A DNA stretch of 40,398 nucleotides from NCBI RefSeq assembly GCF_000423405.1, contig NZ_KE384014.1:101529-141926 (forward strand), written 5' to 3'. The DNA comes from Mesonia mobilis DSM 19841. GTDB lineage: Bacteria > Bacteroidota > Bacteroidia > Flavobacteriales > Flavobacteriaceae. Positions within the stretch are counted from its first letter, which is position 1; every line of letters begins with the position of its first letter. Both the position numbers and the translations under genes were made by a program. Positions 8,010-15,174 of the stretch are shown here, piece by piece. The notes under the pieces are model-generated. The model was not told the origin of the DNA and searched no databases. It saw only the letters and a list, made by a program, of their open reading frames with translations.

Positions 8010-9230
8010 TTATATGGCTTTTAATCTTTCTTCTAAATTATCCATATCCATCCCTATTTTTGATTGCAATACTCTAGCATAAACTTGTGTAGTAGATAGT
8101 TTTGAATGACCTAATAATTTTGAAACTGTTTCTATAGGAACACCATTATTTAAAGTTACCGTCGTGGCAAAAGTATGTCTGGCAGAGTGAAATGATATGC
8201 TTTTAGGAATTCCTACAAGCTTACATATTTCCTTGATATAATTATTTATTTTTTGATTGGAATACACAGGAAGTAATTTACCTTCTTTTATGGAATCACT
8301 TTCATATTGCTGTAAAATTTGTTTAGCTTTAGGTAACAAAGGAATTTTTACATATTCTTCGCTTTTCGCCCTTTGGGTAAAAATCCAATCTTTGCCATTC
8401 ATTCCTTTAGTTAAATGACTTTTTGTGAGGTTTTTCACATCAATGTAAGAAAGTCCGGTGTAGCAAGAGAAAACAAAAATATCTCTAACTATCTGGTGAA
8501 CTCTTTTTTCTAAATATGAAGTCTCTAATTTTTCTAGTTCTTGTTGATTAAGAAAAACTCTATCAAACTTTTGAAACTTTAATTTAAATTGAAAAAATGG
8601 ATCTTTATCCAACCATTCTAATTTTAAGGCTAGATTAGTTAATTTCTTTAGTCTTTCTAAATGTTTCATTACTCCATTATTAGATAAGGGTTGACTTTTT
8701 TTCAAATACTTACCGGAGTTTAGATAATGCTCAAAATCTACGATGAACTTATAATCTAATTCAGATAAATAAATATCTGAGGTGTGTTTTTTCTCATTAA
8801 GAAAATTTTTCAAATATTTTTCTGTAGAGTAATAATTTTTAAGCGTACCCCATTTTAATTTAGATTGCATTTTATCGTTGTGGTAAGTAACAAGTTCTAT
8901 TAAACTTTTATGATCGTTATCTTCTCCTAAAAAAGTAGCTTTAATTTTTTTGGCTGTAATAAGCTCATTTCTAGATTTCAAATCACTGTAGCAATTAAAT
9001 AATTGCGCTTTACATTGATCTAAATAATTATTAATTTGCTTACTCTCGAAACTCCTCCCTTTTACCTGTTGAGAGCGCTTATCCCATTTTTCAATAGGAG
9101 CCATTTGTTTTAAACTAATTTCGACTCTCTTTTTCTCTACGGTTATCCTTGCATATAAAGGAGCATTAGAGTCTTTTCTTTTGGACTTATTGATCCAAAA
9201 ATGAATACTGAATGTTTTGATAGTCTGCAT
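8010..9230 (-). CDS. Tyrosine recombinase / site-specific integrase (IntDOT-like)
   Basis: A 406-aa integrase with an N-terminal arm-binding domain typical of Bacteroidota mobile elements (PLYARITVEKKRVEIS, residues 24-40), a SAM-like core-binding domain at about 115-215, and a catalytic domain at about 225-395. Visible active-site elements are Lys in RAKSEEYVKIPL, HSARHTF (HxxR), LLGHSKLSTTQVYA (His and the nucleophile Tyr). The first catalytic Arg is replaced by Ser in TGLSYID, as in the CTnDOT integrase IntDOT and many relatives, so this is not damage. Its start lies 219 bp from the 3' end of tRNA-Pro, with direct repeats between, the usual layout of an element integrated in a tRNA gene. 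Confidence 0.93.
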   Translation of the reverse strand: MQTIKTFSIHFWINKSKRKDSNAPLYARITVEKKRVEISLKQMAPIEKWDKRSQQVKGRSFESKQINNYLDQCKAQLFNCYSDLKSRNELITAKKIKATFLGEDNDHKSLIELVTYHNDKMQSKLKWGTLKNYYSTEKYLKNFLNEKKHTSDIYLSELDYKFIVDFEHYLNSGKYLKKSQPLSNNGVMKHLERLKKLTNLALKLEWLDKDPFFQFKLKFQKFDRVFLNQQELEKLETSYLEKRVHQIVRDIFVFSCYTGLSYIDVKNLTKSHLTKGMNGKDWIFTQRAKSEEYVKIPLLPKAKQILQQYESDSIKEGKLLPVYSNQKINNYIKEICKLVGIPKSISFHSARHTFATTVTLNNGVPIETVSKLLGHSKLSTTQVYARVLQSKIGMDMDNLEERLKAI

Positions 9231-9315
9231 ATACTTTCGTTTTAAAGATGAATAGAACGAAAGTCAAATCAATGTGCCTAAAACGGCATTATAAATCGAA
9301 AGATAATATTTTTTT

Positions 9316-9351
9316 AGGTAACCGAATAGGTAACCGTATAGGTCACCTGAA
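9316..9351. repeat. Three tandem 12-bp repeats, probable integrase arm sites
   Basis: AGGTAACCGAAT (9316-9327), AGGTAACCGTAT (9328-9339) and AGGTCACCTGAA (9340-9351) follow each other without gaps. Their place between the integrase start and the tRNA 3' end is where arm-type integrase or excisionase sites are expected. They may also overlap the integrase promoter and so couple expression to binding. Confidence 0.55.
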
Positions 9352-9361
9352 TTTTGATAAT

Positions 9362-9414
9362 AAAAAAAATCTTTTGACTTCAATTTTTATTAAAATACTG
9401 AAAATCAAAAGATT
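9362..9414 (-). terminator. Terminator of the tRNA-Pro transcript
   Basis: A 10-bp perfect stem (AATCTTTTGA at 9368-9377 with TCAAAAGATT at 9405-9414). Read leftward it is followed by eight T residues, 36 nt beyond the tRNA 3' end. Confidence 0.7.
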
Positions 9415-9449
9415 GTAATTTGTTCTGTTTGTTAATTTTGTATTCTTTG

Positions 9450-9524
9450 TCGGGATGAGAGGATTCGAACCTCCGATCTCGCGCCCCCCAGACGCGCACT
9501 TTAACCGGACTAAGCTACATCCCG
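9450..9524 (-). tRNA. tRNA-Pro, anticodon GGG
   Basis: The 75-nt cloverleaf is readable on the minus strand. The acceptor stem CGGGATG/CATCCCG is perfect. The D arm is GCTT...AAGT and the anticodon stem CGCGT/GCGCG encloses loop CTGGGGG with anticodon GGG. The T arm GGAGG-TTCGAAT-CCTCT follows and the discriminator is A. CCA is not encoded. A TATATTCG-like -7 box lies just upstream (9539-9546). Its 3' end faces the integrase gene, so it is the likely integration site of the element to the left; I found no second copy of the 3' end in this window. Confidence 0.95.
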
Positions 9525-9670
9525 AATTTTGAATGGTGCGAATATAAAAAAAGAAGTTATTCGATTAAATTTTCTGAAGAAATAATTCCGATATCGTAAT
9601 AGTGTATTAATAAAATGTTAAATGAAATTTTAGGCTATTTCAAGAACTTTTGTTGCCCGAAATTTGCCGA

Positions 9671-10900
9671 ATGCAAGAAGATTTTTCCGTTAGAGATAAG
9701 AAAAAAGAAAAGATAATTCTATTGGTTTTGGGTACGCTCATTGCTTTAGGACCTTTTTCAATAGATATGTATTTACCCAGCTTTGAGAGTATTGCTGAAG
9801 AATTTTCAACAACAAAAGCGCGTGTTGGATTTTCATTAACCAGCTATTTTATTGGGATAGCATTTGGACAATTAGCCTATGGACCGATTATGGATAAATT
9901 CGGTCGAAAAAAGCCATTACTTATCGGTTTGGTTATTTACATAATTGCTGCTTTTAGTTGTTTTTATTCGCCTAATTTATATTGGTTAATTATTTCTCGT
10001 TTCTTTTTAGCGGCTGGTTCTTCTGCAGGGATGGTAGCTTCAAAAGCAGTAGTGCGAGATATTTTTCCGCCGAGTGAAGTAGCAAGAGCAATTTCTTTTT
10101 TAATGTTAATTATGGGTGGCGCTCCAATTATTGCTCCAACCGTAGGTGGTATTGTGATTACCCATTTTTCTTGGCATACCATATTTTTGATCTTAGCGGT
10201 TTTTGCGGGTTTAATGTTTATAAGCGTTTATAAATTTTTACCGGAAAGTATTGAACCCGATAAGACTGTAAATCTTAAAATAGGGCAAGTTTTAAGAAAG
10301 TATAAAGGTATTTTGCAAGATAAAGTGTTCTTAACCTTTTCGTTTGCGGGAAGCTTAACCATCGGAGCAATGTTTGCCTATATAAGTAATGCTCCAACTT
10401 TATTTATGGATAATTTTCATCTTTCTGAAACTCAGTTCGGGTGGTTGTTTGGGATGAATGCTGCCGGATTAATTGTTGGCAGTCAATTAAACCGATTGGT
10501 GTTGAAAAGAAATACAACCTTCAATATTACCTTAATCATTGGTTTTTTACTGCTTGGTTTGGGAGTTTTATTTTTAGCGAACAGTTATTGGGCAAGCAGT
10601 AACTTTTATACGACGGTCGTTTTACTGTTTCTAATTTTATTTTTATTAGGATTTCAAAACCCAAATACCACAGCTTTATCTTTATTTCCGTTTACGAAAA
10701 GAGCAGGAAGAGCTTCTGCGTTAGTAGGTAGCTTAAAAATGATTTTTGGTGCGATTGCCTCATTTATTATCAGTAAATATACGGGGCCGAGTATGATTCC
10801 GTTGGCGGTAATTATTTTAGTTTCTTTAGGGCTGAGTTTATCATTTTTAGTATGGTTTCGATTAAAACAGAAACGAGCCTTAATTATGATAAATAAATAA
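9671..10900 (+). CDS. Bcr/CflA-type multidrug efflux MFS transporter
   Basis: Inner-membrane drug:proton antiporter of the DHA1 group with 12 predicted membrane segments. The diagnostic first segment (GPFSIDMYLPSF) and the cytoplasmic loop motif DKFGRKKP (motif A) identify the Bcr/CflA family, which exports compounds such as bicyclomycin or chloramphenicol; the actual substrate cannot be read from sequence. I chose the ATG at 9671 (MQEDFSVRDKK), giving 409 aa. A TTG frame extension to 9650 exists but adds residues not expected for the family. It is the first gene outside the tRNA-linked element and is transcribed alone, ending in a bidirectional hairpin shared with the amidase gene. Confidence 0.88.
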   Translation: MQEDFSVRDKKKEKIILLVLGTLIALGPFSIDMYLPSFESIAEEFSTTKARVGFSLTSYFIGIAFGQLAYGPIMDKFGRKKPLLIGLVIYIIAAFSCFYSPNLYWLIISRFFLAAGSSAGMVASKAVVRDIFPPSEVARAISFLMLIMGGAPIIAPTVGGIVITHFSWHTIFLILAVFAGLMFISVYKFLPESIEPDKTVNLKIGQVLRKYKGILQDKVFLTFSFAGSLTIGAMFAYISNAPTLFMDNFHLSETQFGWLFGMNAAGLIVGSQLNRLVLKRNTTFNITLIIGFLLLGLGVLFLANSYWASSNFYTTVVLLFLILFLLGFQNPNTTALSLFPFTKRAGRASALVGSLKMIFGAIASFIISKYTGPSMIPLAVIILVSLGLSLSFLVWFRLKQKRALIMINK

Positions 10901-10930
10901 AAACGCCTGATTAGAAATCAGACGTTTTTT
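10898..10930. terminator. Bidirectional terminator between the MFS and amidase genes
   Basis: The stem AAAACGCCTGAT/ATCAGACGTTTT has one mismatch and a T6 run to the right and A/T runs to the left. It lies between convergent stop codons. Confidence 0.75.
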
Positions 10931-10950
10931 CTATTCGAAAAAAAATAACG

Positions 10951-11571
10951 TTAAATTTCATTTATAAATTTGAGAATGTTATTGGCAATTTTGGTTTGAC
11001 CTTCTTTTGAACTTAGATAGGTTCTTTCTTCAGGATTGGTTAAAAACCCTAATTCTAACATTAGTGCGGGCGCATTTACTTTAGAAAGTATTGTGAAATT
11101 AGCACTTTTAATTTCTACTTGTTGAGCAGAAGAGAATATAAAAATACCAGAAAGCTGACCTCCATATTCAAAATTTTCTTTAGAAAACTTATTTTTTTTT
11201 GAAAAGTAAATCTCCATTCCTTTTTTTGTTTCATCTTGCGGATGACCATTAGCATGTAAAGAGATCACTAGATCGGGTTGAATAGTATTTATAAATTCAA
11301 CTCTTTCATCTAAAGACACAAATTCATTATTCGGCCTGCTGAAATATAGCTCTACATTTTTATTTTGATGAAGCTCTTTTATTTTTTGAGTGATTTGGTA
11401 AACAACTTCTTTCTCTTTAATTCCTTCAATATTTTGCCCTGAATCTTTACCACCGTGACCGGCATCAATCACGATTTTTACAGTTTCTTTAGTGGAAGTG
11501 GTCGAAGTTTTTGCAAACGCAAAACAACCAAGAATACAAATTGCAAATAGGGCTTTAGCAAATGTTTTCAT
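10951..11571 (-). CDS. N-acetylmuramoyl-L-alanine amidase (Amidase_3)
   Basis: Zinc amidase that cuts the bond between MurNAc and the stem peptide, used in cell wall remodelling and division. At 206 aa it has a signal peptide (residues 1-20, MKTFAKALFAICILGCFAFA) and a single Amidase_3 domain. Zinc ligands are visible: His39 in IDAGHGGKDSG, Glu53 in IKEKEV, His in SLHANG, and the catalytic Glu in LMLELGFLTN. There is no LysM, SPOR or AMIN domain, so it is the short, secreted form. Targeting must come from partners. It is transcribed alone towards the MFS gene. No division-specific neighbour is present to name it AmiA, B or C. Confidence 0.92.
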   Translation of the reverse strand: MKTFAKALFAICILGCFAFAKTSTTSTKETVKIVIDAGHGGKDSGQNIEGIKEKEVVYQITQKIKELHQNKNVELYFSRPNNEFVSLDERVEFINTIQPDLVISLHANGHPQDETKKGMEIYFSKKNKFSKENFEYGGQLSGIFIFSSAQQVEIKSANFTILSKVNAPALMLELGFLTNPEERTYLSSKEGQTKIANNILKFINEI

Positions 11572-11710
11572 AAAAATTGGTTTTAGATAGTTAATTTTAT
11601 AGTAACAATATTATAGAATTAGATCACCAAGGTAGTTTGATAAATAAATATAGAGAAAAGAACTGACTTTTACGCAGAAGTTTCTGTTTATAAAGATCAT
11701 AAAGCCTAAA

Positions 11711-12226
11711 TTATACTTTTCTATTGTTATAAAACTCCAACTTTTTATTAAAGCGTTCTCTTAGTTTATCTGTAAAATTTCTATTAATTATTTTGATATT
11801 TAAATCATCAATAATTTTCTTAAAATCATATAGTTGAGATTCGTTTAATTCAATTATGAAATCCGATTGATCGACTTTTAAGTAATAGAATTTACCATAT
11901 TCTTTTCCAAAAACTATAGTCTTAATAGCGTCAAGTTCAATTTCAAGTACTTTTTCCTTTTGATTTAAAATTAATACGTTTTCATTTAAAACAAATGTGC
12001 CAATTCTTAAATAAACTACTGTATTTAGTAAAAGTATGACTAATCCAGAAATGATAAATATGTTGGATGTGATTGAGATGATTGATTCGTATTCGTAGAT
12101 TTTTTCTACTCCATTTAAGGATGTTAGGTAGATTAACCATATTCCATAAACCAAGATGATTCTCTTCCAAACTTTGATTATTGCTAGGTTATTAATATAG
12201 TTTGTATCTATAATGTCTGTTTTCAT
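11711..12226 (-). CDS. Small membrane protein with a PH-like cytoplasmic domain, unknown function
   Basis: Not recognised at family level. The 171-aa protein has two hydrophobic segments (about 21-38 and 48-72), then a soluble tail whose strand-rich pattern (GTFVLNENVLILNQKEKVLEIELDAIKTIVF...YYLKVDQSDFIIEL) resembles bacterial PH-like domains that follow a pair of membrane helices. The last 25 residues are highly basic (NRNFTDKLRERFNKKLEFYNNRK). It is more AT-rich than its neighbours. It follows sanA in the same direction after 36 bp, so the two may be co-transcribed. It could be a membrane-associated accessory protein; no function is claimed. Confidence 0.7.
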   Translation of the reverse strand: MKTDIIDTNYINNLAIIKVWKRIILVYGIWLIYLTSLNGVEKIYEYESIISITSNIFIISGLVILLLNTVVYLRIGTFVLNENVLILNQKEKVLEIELDAIKTIVFGKEYGKFYYLKVDQSDFIIELNESQLYDFKKIIDDLNIKIINRNFTDKLRERFNKKLEFYNNRKV

Positions 12227-12262
12227 ATAAAGTATAACTTCAATATATATAAAATTATTGTT

Positions 12263-12919
12263 TTATTCAATTTTAATAGGATCGCCTAGGTATTTAGGTT
12301 CAACTTTAAAAAGTAAATCGAGCATCATTTTACAGCGTGCTAATTTTTCTCTGAGTTGTGTTTTAAGTCCGTAATTAAGTTTTACATCTTTTGCGTTGAA
12401 AGCTACCGCTTCAATATTAAAGTATTGCGCTAAATAAAGCGCGCGTTCATTATGAAATTCTTGAGAGATCACGGTAAATGTGTTTTGACCAAAAATCTTT
12501 TGTGCGCGTAATACAGAATCTAATGTTCTAAAACCGGCATAATCAAGAAAGATATTAGCTTCAGGAATATTGTTTTCAATAAGATCCTGTTTCATTAATT
12601 CTGGCTCGTTATACGATTTAGAGCCATTATCACCACTTATTAAAATGAATTTTATTTTTCCTGATCGATAGAGTTTAGTTGCGGCTTCAATTCTGTATTT
12701 ATAATATAAATTGATGTGTCCGCTACTCAAGTATTTAGAAGTTCCTAAAAGTAAGCCTACTTTATTCGGTGGAATTTTGTTTACTTGAGTATAAATCTTT
12801 TCTGAAGTTTGTTTGCTTACATAATAGTCAATACTCAAAACGCTTATTATAGTTATTACAAAGAAGCCTAAAAGTAATAATAGAAATCTCTTTAATCGTT
12901 TTTTAGATATCAACTTCAT
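12263..12919 (-). CDS. sanA: SanA/ElyC/YdcF-family (DUF218) membrane protein
   Basis: The 218-aa protein has one N-terminal membrane helix (about 12-30) followed by a Rossmann-like DUF218 domain outside the membrane. The SanA hallmarks are present: VGLLLGTSKYL near residue 54, the NLYYKYRIEAATKLYRSGKI block, the ISGDNGSKSYNEPELM loop and the FRTLDSVLRAQKIFG helix. In E. coli, SanA affects vancomycin and SDS permeability of the envelope and ElyC affects peptidoglycan precursors; the biochemical activity remains unsettled. It lies upstream of a small membrane protein gene and diverges from the epimerase gene. Family assignment is firm; the symbol follows the best-matching subfamily. Confidence 0.85.
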   Translation of the reverse strand: MKLISKKRLKRFLLLLLGFFVITIISVLSIDYYVSKQTSEKIYTQVNKIPPNKVGLLLGTSKYLSSGHINLYYKYRIEAATKLYRSGKIKFILISGDNGSKSYNEPELMKQDLIENNIPEANIFLDYAGFRTLDSVLRAQKIFGQNTFTVISQEFHNERALYLAQYFNIEAVAFNAKDVKLNYGLKTQLREKLARCKMMLDLLFKVEPKYLGDPIKIE

Positions 12920-13024
12920 AAGGTTCGAGGTGTTTAAATAAGCATTTTTATTTGGTTAAAATAAAACTAAAAATCGTTTCTCCTGAAGTTATACCTGAAG
13001 TATTTAATAACTTTAAATTAAAAA

Positions 13025-13831
13025 ATGGAGTTAGGTACGTGTTCTTGGACATTAGGTTTAAAAGATCTAGAACAGTTGATGTCGAAAGTAAAAAGTTTAG
13101 GTTTAGACGGTTTGCATTTTTGTGAAAAGCTTACCGATTATTCGCCTATCGATGTTAAAGAAATCGCCGAACGTTATGGCTTAAAAATCTTTGCGATCGA
13201 TCCTTTTTACGCAAAGCCAGAAAATTCTTCAGAAGCTACATTACCAAATGCAATTTCTTATTATTCTGAAGTGATCGATTTTGCTGTTGAAGCAAATTCA
13301 CCTTGGGTTACTTTGCAAGCTTTACCAAAATGGACAGTTAACTGCTCTTCTGAAGCTGAAAAATATACGTTTTTAGCTGAAGCTTGTAAAAAATTAGATG
13401 CTTACGCAAAATTGAAGAAAGTAAAATTGGTTTACGAAGCTGTGAACCGATACGAATCTTCTATCATGCATACGGCATTAGAATGTCGAAATTTTCTCGA
13501 TCAATTAGAACATCACGAGATAAAAATTGTTTTAGACAGTTTTCATATGAATATTGAAGAAGCAGACGCCGTAAAAGCAATTCAGGAAACAGGAGATCAA
13601 TTGGCGAGTTATCATATTTCAGATTCAAATAGAGGAGGCATTGGTAGCGGTCATATAGATTTTATTCAGCATTTTAAAACCTTACAATCGATAAACTTTA
13701 ACGGACCTGTAATTATTGAGGTTGTCTTGCCACACTTGGCTCCCAGCACGCCGCCGAGAAATTCGAGAGAGTGGGAGCAACTTGATAACGAAATTAAACG
13801 TAGTGTGAGTGTTTGGCAAGAATTGGGTTAG
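13025..13831 (+). CDS. Sugar phosphate isomerase/epimerase, tagatose/psicose 3-epimerase-like
   Basis: A 268-aa AP-endonuclease-2/xylose-isomerase-like TIM barrel. The metal-binding set of the ketose 3-epimerase family is recognisable: Glu in LVYEAVNRYES, Asp and His in LDSFHMNIEE, His and Arg in YHISDSNRGGIGSGHIDF, and Glu in VIIEVV. These predict a Mn- or Mg-dependent aldose/ketose C3 epimerase or isomerase. The natural substrate is unknown, and no sugar transport or catabolic genes flank it. Its stop overlaps the stop of the convergent deaminase gene by four bases, so the two mRNAs overlap at their 3' ends. Hydroxypyruvate isomerase-like activity is an alternative. Confidence 0.85.
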   Translation: MELGTCSWTLGLKDLEQLMSKVKSLGLDGLHFCEKLTDYSPIDVKEIAERYGLKIFAIDPFYAKPENSSEATLPNAISYYSEVIDFAVEANSPWVTLQALPKWTVNCSSEAEKYTFLAEACKKLDAYAKLKKVKLVYEAVNRYESSIMHTALECRNFLDQLEHHEIKIVLDSFHMNIEEADAVKAIQETGDQLASYHISDSNRGGIGSGHIDFIQHFKTLQSINFNGPVIIEVVLPHLAPSTPPRNSREWEQLDNEIKRSVSVWQELG

Positions 13832-14304
13832 TAATCTGTTCTATTTTCTTTTTGATCCCATTCCTGAAAAACCGGTAGCGCCTCTTCGCGACCAATTTGC
13901 TTAAACGGAATTTTACGAGCATCTTTATCTTTATCGATTTCATCATAAATAAATTGGTCGTCAAAACCGATAGTTGCCGCATCGGTTTGTTCTAACGCAT
14001 AAAATACTTTTTTAAATCTAGCCCAATAAATTGCTCCAAGACACATAGGGCAAGGTTCACAAGAAGTATAAAGTATGCAATCGTCTAACTGAAAAGTTTT
14101 TAATTCTTTACAAGCATTTCTTATCGCAGTAACTTCTGCGTGAGCAGTTGGATCGTTGGTTGAGGTTACTTTGTTATAACCTTCGGCAACAATTTCTCCG
14201 TTTCTCACGATCACGGCACCAAAAGGTCCGCCGGCATTGTTATCCATTCCTTCTTTTGCTAATTGAATAGCTCTACGAATATATTCTTGATCTTTATTAT
14301 TCAT
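13828..14304 (-). CDS. guaD: Guanine deaminase (cytidine deaminase-like fold)
   Basis: Hydrolyses guanine to xanthine and ammonia in purine salvage. The zinc site of the CDA fold is complete: AHAEVTAIR supplies His and the catalytic Glu, and CEPCPMC supplies two Cys. The stretch FQLDDCILYTSCEPCPMCLG followed by IYWARFKKVFYA and GFDDQFIYDEI closely follows the small GuaD of Bacillus subtilis rather than TadA, which lacks the long C-terminal tail seen here (ending DQKENRTDY). I chose the ATG at 14304 (MNNKDQEYIRRA, 158 aa); an upstream in-frame ATG at 14334 adds ten residues with no family counterpart. Convergent with the epimerase gene. Confidence 0.88.
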   Translation of the reverse strand: MNNKDQEYIRRAIQLAKEGMDNNAGGPFGAVIVRNGEIVAEGYNKVTSTNDPTAHAEVTAIRNACKELKTFQLDDCILYTSCEPCPMCLGAIYWARFKKVFYALEQTDAATIGFDDQFIYDEIDKDKDARKIPFKQIGREEALPVFQEWDQKENRTDY

Positions 14305-14355
14305 CTTTTTAGTTGAAATATACTCTAAAAACATGAGAAATAAAGTATTGTATGG

Positions 14356-14404
14356 TTTACTTAATGTAAAGTTTGTTTTACATTTAATATAATTTTGTTT
14401 ACAT
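14356..14404. promoter_or_regulatory. Cluster of TTTAC/GTAAA half-sites ahead of the membrane protein/HTH pair
   Basis: Four half-sites occur in 47 bp: TTTAC (14356-14360), GTAAA (14366-14370), TTTAC (14377-14381) and TTTAC (14398-14402). The first two form TTTAC-N5-GTAAA, and the second and third form ATGTAAA-N6-TTTACAT. The cluster surrounds a TAATTTTG -7-like box and lies 30 bp before the first gene, as expected for an autoregulated operator of the encoded HTH protein. It could also serve the divergent guaD. Confidence 0.5.
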
Positions 14405-14433
14405 TTGAAATGAACTTTTAATAATCCAGAATT

Positions 14434-14925
14434 ATGATAACTAAATTTCTTTTACCGTATCGATTAAAATTTGTGGGTTGGGTTCTATTTTTACTGGGAC
14501 TATTTTTACTTGGTTTTGCTTTAATTACACGAACAGAAGAACCTGATTTTTTAAATACCGAAGTTTTTGCATTAGCCGCAAAAGTAATTCAGCTAGGAGA
14601 GACAGAAACGACAACTTATTTTAAGTTTATAGAGAACAATATCTTTGATGAAATTGTTGAGCTTTTGCTTATCATAGGTGGTTTATGTATTGCATTTTCG
14701 AAACATAAAAATGAAGATGAATTTATTTCGAAACTACGGCTAGATTCTTTGTTATGGGCAACCTATATTAATTACGGAGTTTTAATTTTTTCAATTTTAT
14801 TTATTTACTGGTTAAGTTTTTTCTATGTATTGGTCGCCAATATGATTACGATCTTATTGTTGTTTATTATCAGATTTTACTGGGTGTTAGCTAAATCTTC
14901 TAAATTTGAAGCTTATGAAAACTAG
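14434..14925 (+). CDS. Multi-pass membrane protein paired with an HTH regulator
   Basis: A 163-aa protein with about four hydrophobic segments (13-31, 70-88, 103-126 and 128-152) and a short periplasmic or cytoplasmic loop between the first two. The cytoplasmic stretch KHKNEDEFISKLRLDSLLWATYINY (shown by KHKNEDEFISKLRLDS) is a pattern I associate with Bacteroidota membrane proteins encoded with a YozG-like HTH. Function is not known. It overlaps the following HTH gene by 11 bp, so translation is coupled and the two likely act as a sensor/regulator unit. The TTTAC operator-like cluster lies upstream. Confidence 0.75.
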   Translation: MITKFLLPYRLKFVGWVLFLLGLFLLGFALITRTEEPDFLNTEVFALAAKVIQLGETETTTYFKFIENNIFDEIVELLLIIGGLCIAFSKHKNEDEFISKLRLDSLLWATYINYGVLIFSILFIYWLSFFYVLVANMITILLLFIIRFYWVLAKSSKFEAYEN

Positions 14926-15121
14926 TTTAAAAGTCGAGAGAGCTAAAAACGATTTTACACAAGCCGATCTGGCAGAAAGAGTAGGAGTAAGTCGCCAAAC
15001 CATAAACGCCATTGAAAAAGGGCGCTATAACTTGAGTATCGTTCTTGCCTTAAAGTTAGCTTATATTTTTAAGGTTAGAGTAGAAGATATTTTTGAGTTA
15101 GAACAACAAGATTGGGAATAA
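14915..15121 (+). CDS. Small XRE/YozG-like HTH transcriptional regulator
   Basis: A 68-aa single-domain repressor. The HTH spans almost the whole protein: LKVERAKNDFTQADLAERVG (helices 1-2), VSRQTINAIEKGRYNLSI (recognition helix) and ALKLAYIFKVRVEDIFEL (helices 4-5). I prefer the ATG at 14915 (MKTSLKVERAK) over one three codons upstream, since it fits the family start. It overlaps the end of the membrane protein gene by 11 bp. Such one-domain regulators usually bind their own operon promoter; the half-site cluster at 14356-14404 is the obvious candidate. A strong hairpin follows the stop. Confidence 0.9.
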   Translation: MKTSLKVERAKNDFTQADLAERVGVSRQTINAIEKGRYNLSIVLALKLAYIFKVRVEDIFELEQQDWE

Positions 15122-15151
15122 AAAAGCCTTGCTTATTTGAGCAAGGCTTTT
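15122..15151. terminator. Bidirectional terminator
   Basis: A 12-bp perfect stem AAAAGCCTTGCT/AGCAAGGCTTTT with a 6-nt loop, directly after the HTH stop and 24 bp from the stop of the convergent secreted-protein gene. Confidence 0.85.
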
Positions 15152-15174
15152 AGTTAAATATACTATTTAAAATT

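Noticed and set aside
8010-9230. Integrase inactivated by loss of the first catalytic Arg
   Set aside because: The Ser at this place (TGLSYID) is usual in IntDOT-like Bacteroidota recombinases, and the other catalytic residues are present.
13828-14304. tRNA-adenosine deaminase TadA
   Set aside because: The Zn site is shared, but the FQLDDCILYTSCEPCPMC block and long C-terminal tail match the small guanine deaminase family.
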